From Membranipora membranacea (taxonomy: Eukaryota > Bryozoa > Gymnolaemata > Cheilostomatida > Membraniporidae), in NCBI GenBank assembly GCA_914767715.1, contig OU612065.1:29946001-30010000 (forward strand): 64,000 bases of DNA. Reading direction: 5' to 3'. Under the pieces are notes generated by a model. That model saw only the letters and a program-made list of their open reading frames with translations. It did no database searches and was not told the origin of the DNA. Positions 10,767 to 23,929 of this stretch are shown in pieces. A program made the translations under genes and the position numbers. Every line of letters begins with the position of its first letter. Position 1 is the first letter of the stretch.

Positions 10767-13700
10767 ATGTCAGCTGATCTAACCTCATCTGAAGAACAGG
10801 TATGTCACTGTTCCTAACTTGTGATTGCATTCAAACTCCATGATGATGATAAATGCTTATCATAATAATAATTATAACTTATTTATTATCATTCTTCTTT
10901 ATTTTCATCTTTGATTATTTTGCTCTAAGATAAACCTTGCCAATAGAATTAAACTATGCCTTACAGCACCTTTCACCGCATTATTAGTGCCCTTGAACCA
11001 GATATTATATAGGGTGTACTCCTATTCAAGTGCACTTTTGGTTCACTGGTCTTCCAATCATTCATACTATTCATGATCCGATGTGTTGCGTGTGATTGAT
11101 TATCTTTTATCCATGGACCAGTCCATTGCTGTTGTTTCCTTATTTTTTCAAGTAGGTCATGTCTACCTACTTTCAAATAATTATTTATCATCCCTGTTGC
11201 TGTCTCGCTTTTTTCTAGTTCTAAGCTGTGTAGGAAGGTTTGGGCGGGTGCAAGCTGAATCATAATAGTCTTAGCAAAATTATCATATACATTTTCCCTG
11301 TTCGAGTTTCAAATGACCCGCACCTCTCCCGGTTCAACACCGGACCATCCCCCGTCAGTCAACAACATAAGCGTGAACTTGTCAAACCTGATGATGCTCC
11401 TCTTAAAAATGCTTCATGTTCATTGTACCGACACAGCTAGGTTGCAATTGCTCTGGTCCTGTTTAATCTACTATGAAGTGCTTATGTCATGCATAGTCTT
11501 GGACAATTAATAAGTAAATATCTCATAATTTTGCTAGTTGGAGATTTGGTGCAAGCTTTGGTAGAATAGTTTAGCTATGATGTGCTTAGAATAAGCAATA
11601 TGCTTAGCAGTCCCTAGATTCTGAACTATTGCAACTTGTCAAAATAGTCAGTAACCTCAAGAAAACTCGGCAAAATAATTACTCTTTTCTCTGAAGCAAT
11701 ATTTATGGTAGCCCCAACAACATGGCATAAACATTAATTTGTTTGCATCGTTTTGTCTCTTTAGGTTGCCAAACAGTTCTTGGAAGAAGTGAATTCATTG
11801 AGGAGACAATCAAATCAACCTCCTATATCATGGAAAGACGCGATCAAGTTCTGTATGGCAAGAAAGTTTGACAAGGAACGTGCGATAGAGCTACTACAAA
11901 GTTATGAAGTAAGGCTGCATGCATGATTAATTTACTCATTATAATGCTTTGAAAGCGCAAATGATCACATCCTTTGCTATCAAGCGAGAGGTCCCGGGTT
12001 CCATTCCCGCTCTCGTCTCGAGGGATTTACCCTGGCTTCTCCCTACCCACAAAACCACAAATCACATACTTCTCAGACTCAGACAACTCTTTAAATCACA
12101 AAACCAACCGATGGAACTACTCATCCTTCTAACATCAAGGATGTGTTCTATCAGTAATAATCAAAATTGTCCCGGGTCTTTGAGCACTATGGGTGTCAAT
12201 CACCTGTTCTCTGGAGAGTACGGTCTCATACCACTACCCTCCCCCCACATAAGACAAGACATAATGACTTTGAACAGGGCAACTGGCACTATCCAGATAA
12301 TTGTATTAAAACTGGCAATTGACAGTATTACATGATTGAATCCTATCTTGTGTAGGCGTACTTACAACAAATTACATTATTAATTCTCAAATAATCCTAC
12401 AAATCCTTCTTTCTTTGACCCTTATACCATGTAATCTGTTGCGGATTTGATGAATAGTTTGAAAAAAAAAGCAGCTTCTCAAGAATTTTAATCCCTTTTC
12501 CTGATTCATTAATCTGTTTGGAAAGCCTTGTTATATTTTCTCCTCTTTACAGGAAACTCGATTAAGAGAAAGACTCCTAAATATTAATCCTTGCAATGAC
12601 GAGGTCAAGAAAGAGTTGCTCAGCGGCAAACTAACCATTCTGGTAAGAGTTTATACTACTAGCTAAGCAAAACTGTGTGCTTGCACGCAGTATAAAGATC
12701 CCCCCACTGCCTTTTCGAAAAAAGAGTAGCCGGCAAGGGTATAGGGTCACTACCCCGCACAAGCCACATGCGCTTAAGGGGGCCTGTTAAATAGGACCTC
12801 GTGTAAAGTACGAACAAAACTTACTACACTATAATTGACCTTCTGGTTTTTCTATTAGGCTCATTGATTTATGTAAAGGAAGAATTTCATTTTTTTGATT
12901 GTAATACCGAAAAGATTGTGGTTGATGGCTCAATTCGAGCACATTGATTAGAAATGGGTTACCAGCTAAATGATGCGTGGTGAACCTATCTGACTGAGTT
13001 TATGGTATTTGCTGCAATTGATTTCCAATTTAATTTGTTTAAATTTGAGATGAGAAAACGGTTGAATTTGTATAACTTGCAGAAGGATCGTGATGCTTCC
13101 GGCGCTGCGGTCGCCTTATTTACAGCCAGATTTCACAATCCGCTGACTTCGGCCAGGAACGTTACGCTCCAGTCATTGGTTCATCAACTAGATGCTGCTT
13201 TAGACAGGTAGGAATTTCTTTTTTATTGACACGCCAGGAAACACACTAACCATTTATTTTAAATACCTGGGTTAAGTGTACATATCTGAACCATAATAAA
13301 ACAGCAAATTGATGCCAACAGTAAATACTATATATTATATGTATAAGTATCCCTGTCAGCGACTGTGCGGAAAATTGTCATGTTTTTTTTTGCGATTACG
13401 CACTCTTTTATTTGTTACTCAGTCGCATCCTGTTGTACAGGTCAATGTGCCTTACTTTGGCTGTCATGATATGATATGATGATATCAATAAAAAGTTTTT
13501 GGCAGGAATTCAGTACTAAATTTAGCTGGCAAGCTTACCATCCTTTGTAGCTAAAAACTAGGCCTAAAGCTTTTAGGACTATTTTGCACAAGTCATTATG
13601 TAGAACTGACTTAAGGTTACAGTGTCACTGGAGTGACATGTGCTTGTGTAAATCCTGAATTTATGGGGTGTCATCGGCTCAATAAAAGTGATGACATATT

Positions 13701-16700
13701 GATATCAACGGTGTTAATACTCTGACACCATAAACTCAGGGCGATGACATGTGTCGCAGGTTGTAACTGGTGTCAAGTAAAATATGAAAAAGCTGCAAAT
13801 TAGATGATCTAGGATTGTTGGATAGCTAGTTTTAACTGTTCTGCATATAAAAAGTAGCATCACTTTTATATTTGATTTGTATGTTACCAGTATTTGTCTA
13901 ATAGAGTAGGTGTGCTGTCTGAGATTTATTAGATCAATGATTAAAATCACAATCGAAAGTCACAGATAGCAAACTATAGTTATGAGTAATTCTCTTCATT
14001 GTTTGAGAAGTTTGTCCATTGTGATGGTAACGTGATTGTTGATAAGAGTGCCAACATGTTTCTTATTTCAGCGCCGAGACGCAGAGAAATGGTCTGGTGT
14101 TTGTCTATGATATGACTGACTCTAAGTTTAGCAACTTTGACTACGACTTGAGTGTAAAGATACTCGATTTACTAAAAGTAAGTGAAAATTTGGCTTGGCT
14201 GAACACATTGCAGGCAGATGTCCGGGTTAATACTTCCATTGTTAACAAATCCTCATGGGGGCTTTTCGATCAGATTAGCTAAAATCTTATCAGAATGAAA
14301 GTCAATTTGTCACGCAGATGTAAACTTGAGATTAAAAGCCCAGTCACTAACACTGATAAATATTGTATTCATCGATGACAGACGGGTTTTCTGAATGACT
14401 TCCACATTTTTGTGTGTAATCAGATTCTAATGACAGGACAAGTAAGCTCACAATATCCGACACGGCATTTTTGAACATACAGTATTATGTACTTTGTATT
14501 TGAGTCACATCAAGCAGTATTCTCCGTAACTTCCTGCCATATTGGTTGCTATTGTAAAAAACCATCCAGTCATGACATCTACTATTACATCATAAATATC
14601 TATAATTAGATAGGCTTACTAACATTTCAAAAGGATTAACTTGTTGAAACTTCTGCCAAAGGGGTTATTACTTTGTTCATGTATTACACTTCCCTATTCC
14701 TCTTGATGTACAACACGGCAGCCAGTGTCAAATGAGAAATCTTAGACGTTGAGCTAGTCAAATAGGATACTGAGTCAGCGAGTGGAATATGGGACTAACT
14801 TCCTCTTCCTTGATTCTCTAAAAACGAGACATACCCATTTCAGTTTTTAAACTCCCCATTTTAACAGCAGGTCATGACTTACTAGTTTTGTATATTCATC
14901 ATTATCACCAACGGATCTTTGAATATCACTATATTTGAATATTGTATTAGCAAATGTGTGTTTGAGTGTCTCTGCTTTACCTTCCTTTACTGTTAGGATT
15001 TACATTCATGATTTTACATAAACCATTACTATACTGCTTTCATTTATCTAGAAATGAATGTGAAATAATCAGAAAACCTTCTCTCTAATTGTCCCTAACT
15101 ACTAACAAGAATTGAGTGTACTATCATGTCTCACATGATTGTCAATTATCACATTTTGGCCCATGAATCAGCTCTAGTATTTTAGCTGCAATTTTTACAT
15201 AGTTGTGCCCCCATAAGTGCCCCCAACAAAACTGCTCTGGGGCTCAGACTACAAATGAAAATGAGTTGGCATGTATATATTGTGTGTTTTTTGTTTACAG
15301 GGCTCCTTTCCGGCCAGGTTGAAAAAGGTGTTGATAGTATTGGCTCCGCTGTGGTTCAAAGCTACATTCAAAATACTCCGTCTGTTTGTGAGAGAAAAGC
15401 TTCGTGACAGGGTAAGGTATTTGTTTTCACCTCTCTGCTATTTGCTTATCATTCAGAAAGACATTGTAAGACCACAGTATCTTGGCTGGGATGAAATAGT
15501 AAAAATATAAAGCTTGATTTGTACTCTCGATCATAATATATGCAATTGCATCACAAAGAGGGTCATATCTATATATTTGCACCAAACTCATCCATCTTAT
15601 TGATGAGGATTCTCTCAATCCATCCTGGTAGCCTGCTTCATGCAATCTATATTTCTTGTGCGAATCACGTTGATACCATACATTGTCATTCTGATTTGTC
15701 TGTTGACTTTTTGAAACTAGTAAATTTTATTACAAAATCAGTGGTAACCTGTGTGGACACATCACATAGTTATAAATATAGGAAGGATTACTTCATTTTG
15801 AACAAATGCCAGATTACAGTCCATCCATACAATCATGCCCTCAGTCTCTATAACAAAGGACAAAAAATGTGTGTATTGTGCAACATGATGAGTACTGCAT
15901 TCTGTGGTCTACTAGCAAAAGGATTACCATTTGAGATTAGTAGGCTCACATGGGTTTGTTGTCGAGAAATTGGAATTCTGCCCAATAGAACGGAATCATT
16001 AAAGTGATTGAAAAAGAAACATGTTATTTTTTTATCATCGTATAGCTCTCAGTCTAGGCTAAGGTACTAAAAATGTACTATTTTCTCATCTCAGCTCTGA
16101 GCGAATGTCAGTTGAAACTGGGCTACCTGCTTTTTATTAACCTGGAGCAGTATTCTAAAATAGACCGGAGGTATCAATAACCTGATTTTTTTTCAATCAA
16201 ATGATGATTTCTGGGACGTCTAGTGCTTTACAAGATGTTCATTCTAATTTGAAAATAATGAGTGAGAGCAGAATTTTAAATGAGCTGATTCAGAATTGGC
16301 AAATTGGTAGAGAATTTGAGTTTCAATTAATATTCTGGCAGAGCATAGCGTAAAAGTCCCCTGCTTAGTTTTTGAATACTTAGTTTATGTGAGATTGCGC
16401 ATTGAATTTATCTCTTTTAATTTGATCTCTTGACTTATGCAGGTTTACACCGTGGATGACTCCGAAATTCTACAGCATATACCTGCCATATCTCTACCGA
16501 CACACCTCGGCGGAACTCAGACTGTAAACCATATAGACTGGTTACGGGAATGTCTCAAGTCCCACAGACTACCGGAGCCAGCGGTACACGCCTTCTTCGA
16601 GGGAGTGAAGCATCCCAACTACATGACTGCAAAGTTTGCAGCTCATGCCCAACAAGTCGCAGGTATGATCATCTTCTTAGATTCAGTGTAAGCTGGTTAT

Positions 16701-19700
16701 TTCAAACTTTATTATTCAAAACTCCTGTTAATTCGGACAAGGAAAATTGGTCCCTTCAGCAAGATCTCAATGCAGCCTAATGTCACTCAAAATTCAGACT
16801 CTGCTTAGTTGGAACAAATTTTCGTGGTCCCCAGAGGTTTGAGTTAAGCAAGGAGAAATAGAAGACTCCTAACTCCTTACTCCTTGGATGAAGTGAACTG
16901 TACTGTAGCTGTTTATAGATGGATGTAGTTTGATGAGGGCTCAAATGTCTACATGCAAGAGTTGGTGGCATTTCATTATCAAACAGAGATGAAGTGTAAG
17001 ATAAATTGAAGAACACAAAATCTCACTGGCTGCCAAACTAAAATGATTGTGATTATTGTGACCTGGAAACATCACGACACCAAAACTCTTCACATCGTAA
17101 CGGTGGCAGCCAAGGTCATGAATGGCCATGGACTTACACAAAACATCCTTAATGATAATCAATTATCTTATACAGCTTTGAGTCGTTCAAATGGAAGCCA
17201 GGCCGGTCAGCAGAGATCACAGAATAGCTTCCCACACCCTCCGCCTCCCGTGTCCAATAATCACAGCCCTGCAGCTCCTAATGATAGGCATACAGTTACT
17301 GGATATCCGAGCTCACAGCCACATCAACAGAACAGAGGGAGCGGAGACAGCAGAGCCCCTACTTACCCCCCTCCGCCTGTACCTACAAGGCATTCATCTC
17401 AGTAAGTAGTTGTTTGTACCAAAATATTTCAGCTCATTTACAAAATTTATGATTTCATGTTTGAGACATGGATGAAGTTGTTCTTTTTAAATTTTTACAC
17501 TGAATAACTGAAATATGCTACCTCTCAGCATTTTGGGTGATTGTATGGGATGTGGTATGTTTGTTTCCGCTTATTTATCGGAGTTTTACTTCATATTCAC
17601 GTACCTCAATTATAAACCAAAGTTTTGACAATTCAATCAATGTTTGTTGGGATTGTCTTCTGTTTCTTAAGAATCCTCATTGTTACAATGCAGTCGACAG
17701 CATGTCATGTGTTGTGTATTTTACTCTCTAATGTCATTCGGTATTTTTATGGCATTTCAATTAAGCTATAAAAAGTAGTAAACACTAGATTTGGGTAGTA
17801 AAGCACTTTGTTTGAGTCAGCACCAATGTTTCAGCTCATATGTCTTCTTGGAAAACTCAGGATAAAATAGAGAGACAGCATGTAGATGGAACTTCAAGGC
17901 AATCAGCTCAAAATACATTACTGAGCCTTATTACATGTAGGGCAGACTCGACCGCCGTAACGAGAGTAGCTGTTGCTGGTGATAACATCAACCATGCCGG
18001 ATTAAACTTTAACCAATCTGCTAGATCGAGCAATGTTAGCAGCAGTGAGGATGGCGCAGGGGCCTCTGGGAAGCCTCCACCGAGAGGAGCTAGAGGTACC
18101 GAGCAAAGAGGAGTATCTAACAAACCTGGTAACCAGAGCGCTGGGCGTGGCAGAGGTCGAGGAAGGGGAAGGGCAGCAGTTCCTAAAAACTCTGATACTG
18201 ATACATCTATCTCAACAATTGAGACAGGAAATACAACCATGCCATCTAATGACTCTAAGGCTAACATATCGGGCAGAAAACCGGGTATAGGAACAAAGAT
18301 CAAAGAGAAAATGTCCGCAACAAAAAATGTACTGTCAACGTCTGCTCAACAACTAAAACTTAAATTGAGAAACGCTTCTCTCACAAGCGCTGGCCCTGAA
18401 AAACAGACTGAACCTGATCCTCACCGGGTATCAGATAACAAAGATCAGGATGAGATGATTGAGCCTGACTCTGTAAGTCACAGTCATCAATCTAACGTTA
18501 TCGTACCTGACAGAGTTTCACGGCCCTCAACAGTTTCACGCAAAGCGGACCTGGATAGGAGGGTGTCTAAGGTGACTGAGGATAATCCAACTGAGATCTC
18601 TTTTGATCCTGAATTGCTCGATGATCGGCGGGATACAGCGTGGACTAGAAGAACTGTACCTGATGATGGGAATGCTGGCTGTGGTACTGAGGACAATACC
18701 GTCGTCGATGTCATTTTTAAAGCAAGGAGAGCTTCAACATCATCTGAAGCACCTGCTGCCGAGCTGTCTCTTTCTTTGACTCTGAAACGTGACACTATCA
18801 TGACTATGGTTACCAAACAGAGCAGTGACGAAATTCAGCCAACAGACCCTGCAGAAGAAGTGAAAATTAATAAAGAGGAAAAGCTAGTATCTCCGCCGAA
18901 TGTGTCCCAAGTATGCCCAAATAATTTGACCATTTCAGAAATAAATAGGTCTAATAAATCGCCTCCTTCTACACAACAAAGATCCGCAACCAAACTTAAA
19001 TCCCCCGAGCTGCAGACTAAAATCAAAGCAATAACAGCAATAACAAGCAAACAACCATCTCGATCATCTCTCAAATTGTCTAGTAGTTCTGGGGAAACGA
19101 TTGAAGAAGAAGAAGAATGGAGCGTTGCCAAACTCCCAGAAGAGCTACAGGCAACATTTAAGCAAAGCCCTGAATCCGCAGCTCCATTATCTGAACCCGT
19201 CTTCTCACAGCTACCGATAATTCCACCAATTGAGCCTGGGAAATCTGTTAGTAGTTCTGAAACTGGAGAAAGTAGTGGCACCGCTACTGTAACGCCAACG
19301 CCTCCAGTAACAGTCCAGGATGAAGAGTTGGCGAATATGATTAAACAATCGGATGCAATGTCCGCCTTCTACAGTAGTTTATTGGATCCTAATGCACCAC
19401 AGCTAGCTGGGCTGGATTTCTCTGCGCTGTTTCCTGGATTTATACTGCCAGATATGACGTCTCTTATTATTCCAGCTGTGCCTCTTCCTCCACCACAACC
19501 CCAACCTCAGTCTGCTTTGAGTGCTGAGCTAGAAGTTCTGATGAAACAGTCTGAGGACTTACAAAGGCAGTTAGAAGAGTTGAGAGCCGCTCCAGCCCTT
19601 GTAGTAAGGCCTCAGCCACCTCTACCTCCCCAGGCTAAAGGACGCCGCGGGAGAAAAAAATGCGGACATATGTCTATGTGTGGCTGTTCAGGCTTGTACG

Positions 19701-22700
19701 TTCTTTCTCTTCTCACAGTCAAATAGATCCTAGAAACCTATTTTTGTGCAGGGCCTGTTAGCTTATGGGTGTGTTTACGTGTTTAGAAACTACAAAACAT
19801 TTCTCTTTTTTCCCTAATAACCCTCTATTGTCTCTGTTGTTATAGTGATGTTGATGAAAGTATTGCACCCAAAGTACCCTCCCTGCCTCCTTCCTGGGAG
19901 GACACAGACCCCACAGAGTCCGTGTTCCCTAACGGTCTCACAGAACTGATGTCACCTAAAGATCAACTGGAGCAGGCCGTACAAATGGGTAAAAGTGGAC
20001 TCATATCGGAGTACATGAGAATTAAGCATGAACAACATCAGGACTCATTCATCAATTCCAGGTAGGCTTACTGACTATCATGTTGGCTTTACAGCTTGCC
20101 TATAGTGCATGGTGATGTGTTGGCCACATTGCAATATTATGGAGTTCTAGGTAAGATCAGTTCAATTATTATATAGAAATGGGAAGGCCCTATATAAAAA
20201 ATACATTTGGAATTCATTGTGGATATTTTGATAAAACGCCCCCAATGAGTTGAATAGTGCATTTTCTCCCAACGCAGTTTTTAAATATTGCAATCTGAAG
20301 GTTGGTTTTGATTGTCCAACAGCTCGTGACAGATATTATGTTATGTATGGATTGAGAGGGTGCAATGTGGTTGATCAAGTTTTGACTATGTAGGACTGAT
20401 AGTTCATTTGACTGTGCATGTGTCTAAAAATATTGGAGGGCATTATGAAAAGAAAACTTGAAACACCATTGATTTGGAATGGCTTTTGGTTATTGCTATC
20501 AGTAGGCCTAAGACACTTCCAAAACAGGTAACGGCAGTCCTTTCCCTTTGGCTAAAAGCCTATGTCAGTTTTGAAACTTTTATGCTGAATAAGGGATGAC
20601 AATACCCGCCTGGTGATGATTCTTATTATTATTCTGTTTACTTATAGGCAACCTGCCAACAGCACCAAGAACAGGTACTCGGATGTTTTGTCTTATGACT
20701 TCACTCGAGTGATTCTACAGCACAACACACGCGATCCATCAAACGACTACATCAACGCTAACCACGTCAACAGCTTCAACCAGAAGAGAGGTTATATATG
20801 CTGTCAGGGCCCGCTGCCAAAGACATTTAACGACTTCTGGCGGATGGTGTGGCAAGAGAGAGTCAGAACAATTGTGATGACCACTAAGTTAGTTGTTAGA
20901 TTGATGATCTCAAATATTCTCATGTTGAAAAAATGAATAACCTTGGTTAAAATTGTCATCTTCTGGCTTGAAAATCTTCGAACATTCTTTGCTAAGTCTT
21001 TATACTCATTGTTTAAATGCCTGATTATTCTTTGTGAAAACGAAAACAGTGTTACATTGTATAATGGTTAACGTTTTCGTTCAGTAGGGTTGCCTATTTG
21101 GGGTCAGCGTTTGCTTTCAACACTCTCCCATGAAGGAATCTTTTACACATGCGATGTACAATAATTCTGTTTTCCAATCTTCTTCTAAAGCATGTTTGCC
21201 TGTTGATGAGATAGCCTAGCTTGTCTTAAAGGATATATATTATTATATCTGTTTTTGGGTCACTGCAGTGTTGAGTCTCGCTAAATCCGCACATATGAAA
21301 ACATAAATCATAAAAATGTTGTTTGTAGATTGGTAGAGAAGGGCAGGACTAAATGTGGTACATATTGGCCGCAGGATATAAACACAATGGAGACATTCGG
21401 TGATATTAATGTGATGAACATGGACATGATGATAGATAGATCGGAAGATTTCCAAATATCTACTCTCTGCATATGTAATAAAAACGTAAGTCGCTGCCAC
21501 ACAATGGACAAATGTCCCCCGCAATGTAGCTTTATAGGATTCCCAGTTAATTCAAGTCAAAGCCTTAAAAATTGACCGCCAGATCTTTGTCAGATCTTGA
21601 CGAATTTGCAACTGATAAAGTCGGCACAAAGTCATGGTGGAAAACAGTTCCCTGGCGGGACGGGGCTCAAAGTGATTAACCAAGCGATTTTCCAAACTAA
21701 CGAGAATGTCATTGTTGACTCGTTTAGCATCAGATACATTTGTTTGGCTCTAGGCGATCTTCTTCTGGAAACCTGTGAAACAATAGATATTATCAGTGAG
21801 TGATATAATATAACTTGGCTTAACTTGCTGTCTTTTTCAGACTGGTGAGACGAGGTTTATCAAGCACATGTTGTTCTTGAGGTGGCCTGATTACGGAATC
21901 CCGCCATCTGCCGACGCATTTCTTCACTTTGTAAAGAGTGTTAGAGAAATTCAAGCTAGATCTGTGAAAGAAATGCCAGAATGGAAGGTATGGATCAGAT
22001 GTTATATCAGCAGGTAGGGTGGGAGGTCCCACCCTCCCTGCTGTCGGTTAGCATTTTGTACTTTATTTGTTTGGTTTAGAGATTTTGGAACATTGTTATT
22101 CTGTAGCCACTTATGCAATCTTTTGAATGTTGTGCTTCTATTGATGGCTTTACACAAATAGTTATATTTGCGTAGAGAAAACTTTTAGCATTTATTTTGT
22201 AATGTACATTTGGTAGTTGTCTTCTCTCTGAGCTTAATGTTCAATAAGGGGGCAACTCCTGATAAGCATTAATTAATTACAGTGTGTATATGCTTGTTGT
22301 GTTGTAAAGCTGTTGTCCCTGTCAATGATTCATTCACATATTTGACATTGTTGGTTTATTAGGAGGAAGTTGCAAGTGGAAAGGTAATACCATAAACTAG
22401 TCACAAAATTATTCATGTGAAAATCAGCCCAACTGGGAAAGTGGCATCTTACATGACAATCTGCTACAATTATTTCCGCATTGAAATGATGCCCGGAAAG
22501 GATGATGATGATTATTTTCCTCTCGATTCACTCTTTCTTAAACCCGACACCACTTCCTATAGATGAAAAGCATCAGCTTTATTATTTCCAGCCAATACTT
22601 TGCCCGCTTATTCGTATGTCTTCAATTACCATCCAACACACATAACCTTGTGTCCAAACTTAGTAAATTTTATATGATAATCTAGCAGAAGGTGTCTTGT

Positions 22701-23929
22701 AATATCAGGGAAGGATATATTAACGGTTATGGGATTTGGTATGATAGACATTGTTTCATCATGAGGGAATATAATAGTGTGTTAAACACAGTGAGGCAAC
22801 GAGGCTCTAGGAGCGTAGTAGCATCCTAAATACTTGTTGAGGTATGCGGAGCCCAATAAAAGGTTGGCACTGCAAGTATACTGAATATGTGGCTGGATCT
22901 AGGAGCCATCTAAATCGATGAGAATGTGATTGAGCTGCCCATATTGGGTCAGGCGTTGGTTTGCAGAACAATCAAAAACAAGCTGTCTCGCTATCACCAT
23001 TTTGCCATCATATAAGATATTCTTATCACATACCTGCACACTCACACAAATGGCTATAAACTTTGTTCACTTTTCTATCGGTAGCACTATATAGAAAAAA
23101 TAATGTGAGACGTTTCTATTGCAGGGACATCCTCGAGGCCCACCGATCATAGTACACTGTAGTGCTGGTATTGGAAGAACTGGTAAGTTAACAAACAATT
23201 GCTGTCCAACTTTATACTGCATCAATCTGATTGTCAATGATAAGAATTAGAATGATGGGCTTGCTGAGGCTGTATGTATTCAAAGATCAATTCCAAGCAT
23301 GGCTGCACTGCAGCTTCTATCCTTTTAGTTTGTAATTGAAGAGGATATTTTCTTTATTTTTACATCGGGTCTCTTTTGACCGCCCCATATAGAGAGCCCC
23401 TAACCTGAGGCTAGTGTGGGGTCGTGACCACAAACCCTTACGCGCTACAAATTTTTCGAATAGGCAGATACCCATAGACTTAGCTTTTACATGTTAACAG
23501 AGACAAACCGTGAACAGGAGTTGTTTTGACTTGCAGTCTGTGCAAACAACTCCTAACATTTCAACCCAGCCAAAAAAATTTTCAGTGAAGAGGCTCAACT
23601 TTCTCCTAACACTTGCAAAGACATCCATTTTCTACACTTGCATGGTGCCACAGCTTATGATAGTGTTCAGAGCTAATAGCAGAATTTCTATTTCTAAATT
23701 TACAGGAACCTTCATATGTTCTGACATTTGCATGTACCTACTGGATAACACTGGTCAAATAAACATACGGCAAGTAGTGAAACTGATTCGCACGCAAAGA
23801 GCCTTCGCAGTTCAAATGCCTGATCAGTATGTATTCTGTCACTTGGCAATACTACAATACGCCCAGCAGCAAGGAATCCTACCGCCCGATATAGACATAC
23901 CTAGTTTACTGGAAGATGATGACCTATAG
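10767..23929 (+). CDS. PTPN9: PTPN9 (MEG2)-like SEC14/PTP phosphatase, greatly enlarged
   Basis: Protein tyrosine phosphatase that, in vertebrates, sits on secretory vesicles through a phosphoinositide-binding SEC14 domain. Exons: 10767-10799, 11765-11908, 12553-12642, 13083-13207, 14072-14177, 15301-15411, 16443-16662, 17176-17401, 17821-19695, 19846-20061, 20648-20887, 21329-21485, 21841-21987, 22363-22383 (21-nt microexon), 23125-23182, 23706-23929. All phases join and give 1,330 aa, against about 593 in human. CRAL-TRIO N-lobe is about residues 12-75 and lipid-binding lobe about 90-275. Residues about 290-1000 are low-complexity. PTP domain is about 1030-1318, with DYINANHV, WPDYGIP (Asp 1198) and HCSAGIGRTG (Cys 1249, Arg 1255), so it should be active. 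The large exon joins in frame only from the acceptor at 17819-17820; the better-looking one at 17833-17834 shifts the frame. Confidence 0.93.
11949..12335 (+). mobile_element. Possible tRNA-derived SINE in PTPN9-like intron
   Basis: At 11985-12020 the sequence gtcccgggttccattcccgc resembles a tRNA T-arm/B box (GGTTCNANNCC), followed by several hundred bases without coding sense. The A box is poor. It lies in the intron after the second coding exon. A decayed SINE is the simplest reading. Confidence 0.35.
12708..12790 (+). repeat. Dispersed repeat, copy 1
   Basis: TGCCTTTTCGAAAAA, then GTAGC, AAGGGT, GGTCACTACCCC and GCACAAGCC match, in order, the reverse complement of 23400-23473 at roughly 70% identity by eye. 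Both copies are in introns of the PTPN9-like gene. Family not recognised. Confidence 0.5.
17821..19695 (+). other. Giant low-complexity exon of the PTPN9-like gene
   Basis: One exon of 1,875 nt codes 625 residues inserted between the SEC14 and PTP parts. It is open throughout, while the other frames hold stops. It is rich in Ser, Thr, Pro, Gln and Glu, has an RG repeat (GRGRGRGRGR), an acidic patch (EEEEEW), Pro-rich runs and a short Leu-heptad stretch (QSEDLQRQLEEL). It ends with a basic run and a Cys-rich knuckle-like motif (KGRRGRKKCGHMSMCGCSG). The following exon joins in phase. Confidence 0.85.
22363..22383 (+). other. 21-nt microexon (EEVASGK) in the PTP domain
   Basis: AG and GT flank exactly 21 nt that keep frame between the exon ending MPEWK and that beginning GHPRGPP. 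Skipping it also keeps frame, so it may be alternative. It lies in the variable loop before the catalytic HC motif. Confidence 0.6.
23400..23473 (-). repeat. Dispersed repeat, copy 2 (inverted)
   Basis: Inverted relative of 12708-12790 in the intron before the last PTPN9-like exon. On the minus strand it reads TGCCTATTCGAAAAA, then GTAGC, AAGGGT, GGTCACGACCCC, CACACTAGCC. Confidence 0.5.

Noticed and set aside
15540-16007. 155-codon plus-strand frame in a PTPN9-like intron
   Set aside because: No family resemblance, lies between well-supported exons, and codon use looks like AT-rich intron.
17835-17850. Large PTPN9 exon starting at the TTTCAG acceptor
   Set aside because: It shifts the frame relative to the preceding exon; the acceptor ending at 17820 keeps it.
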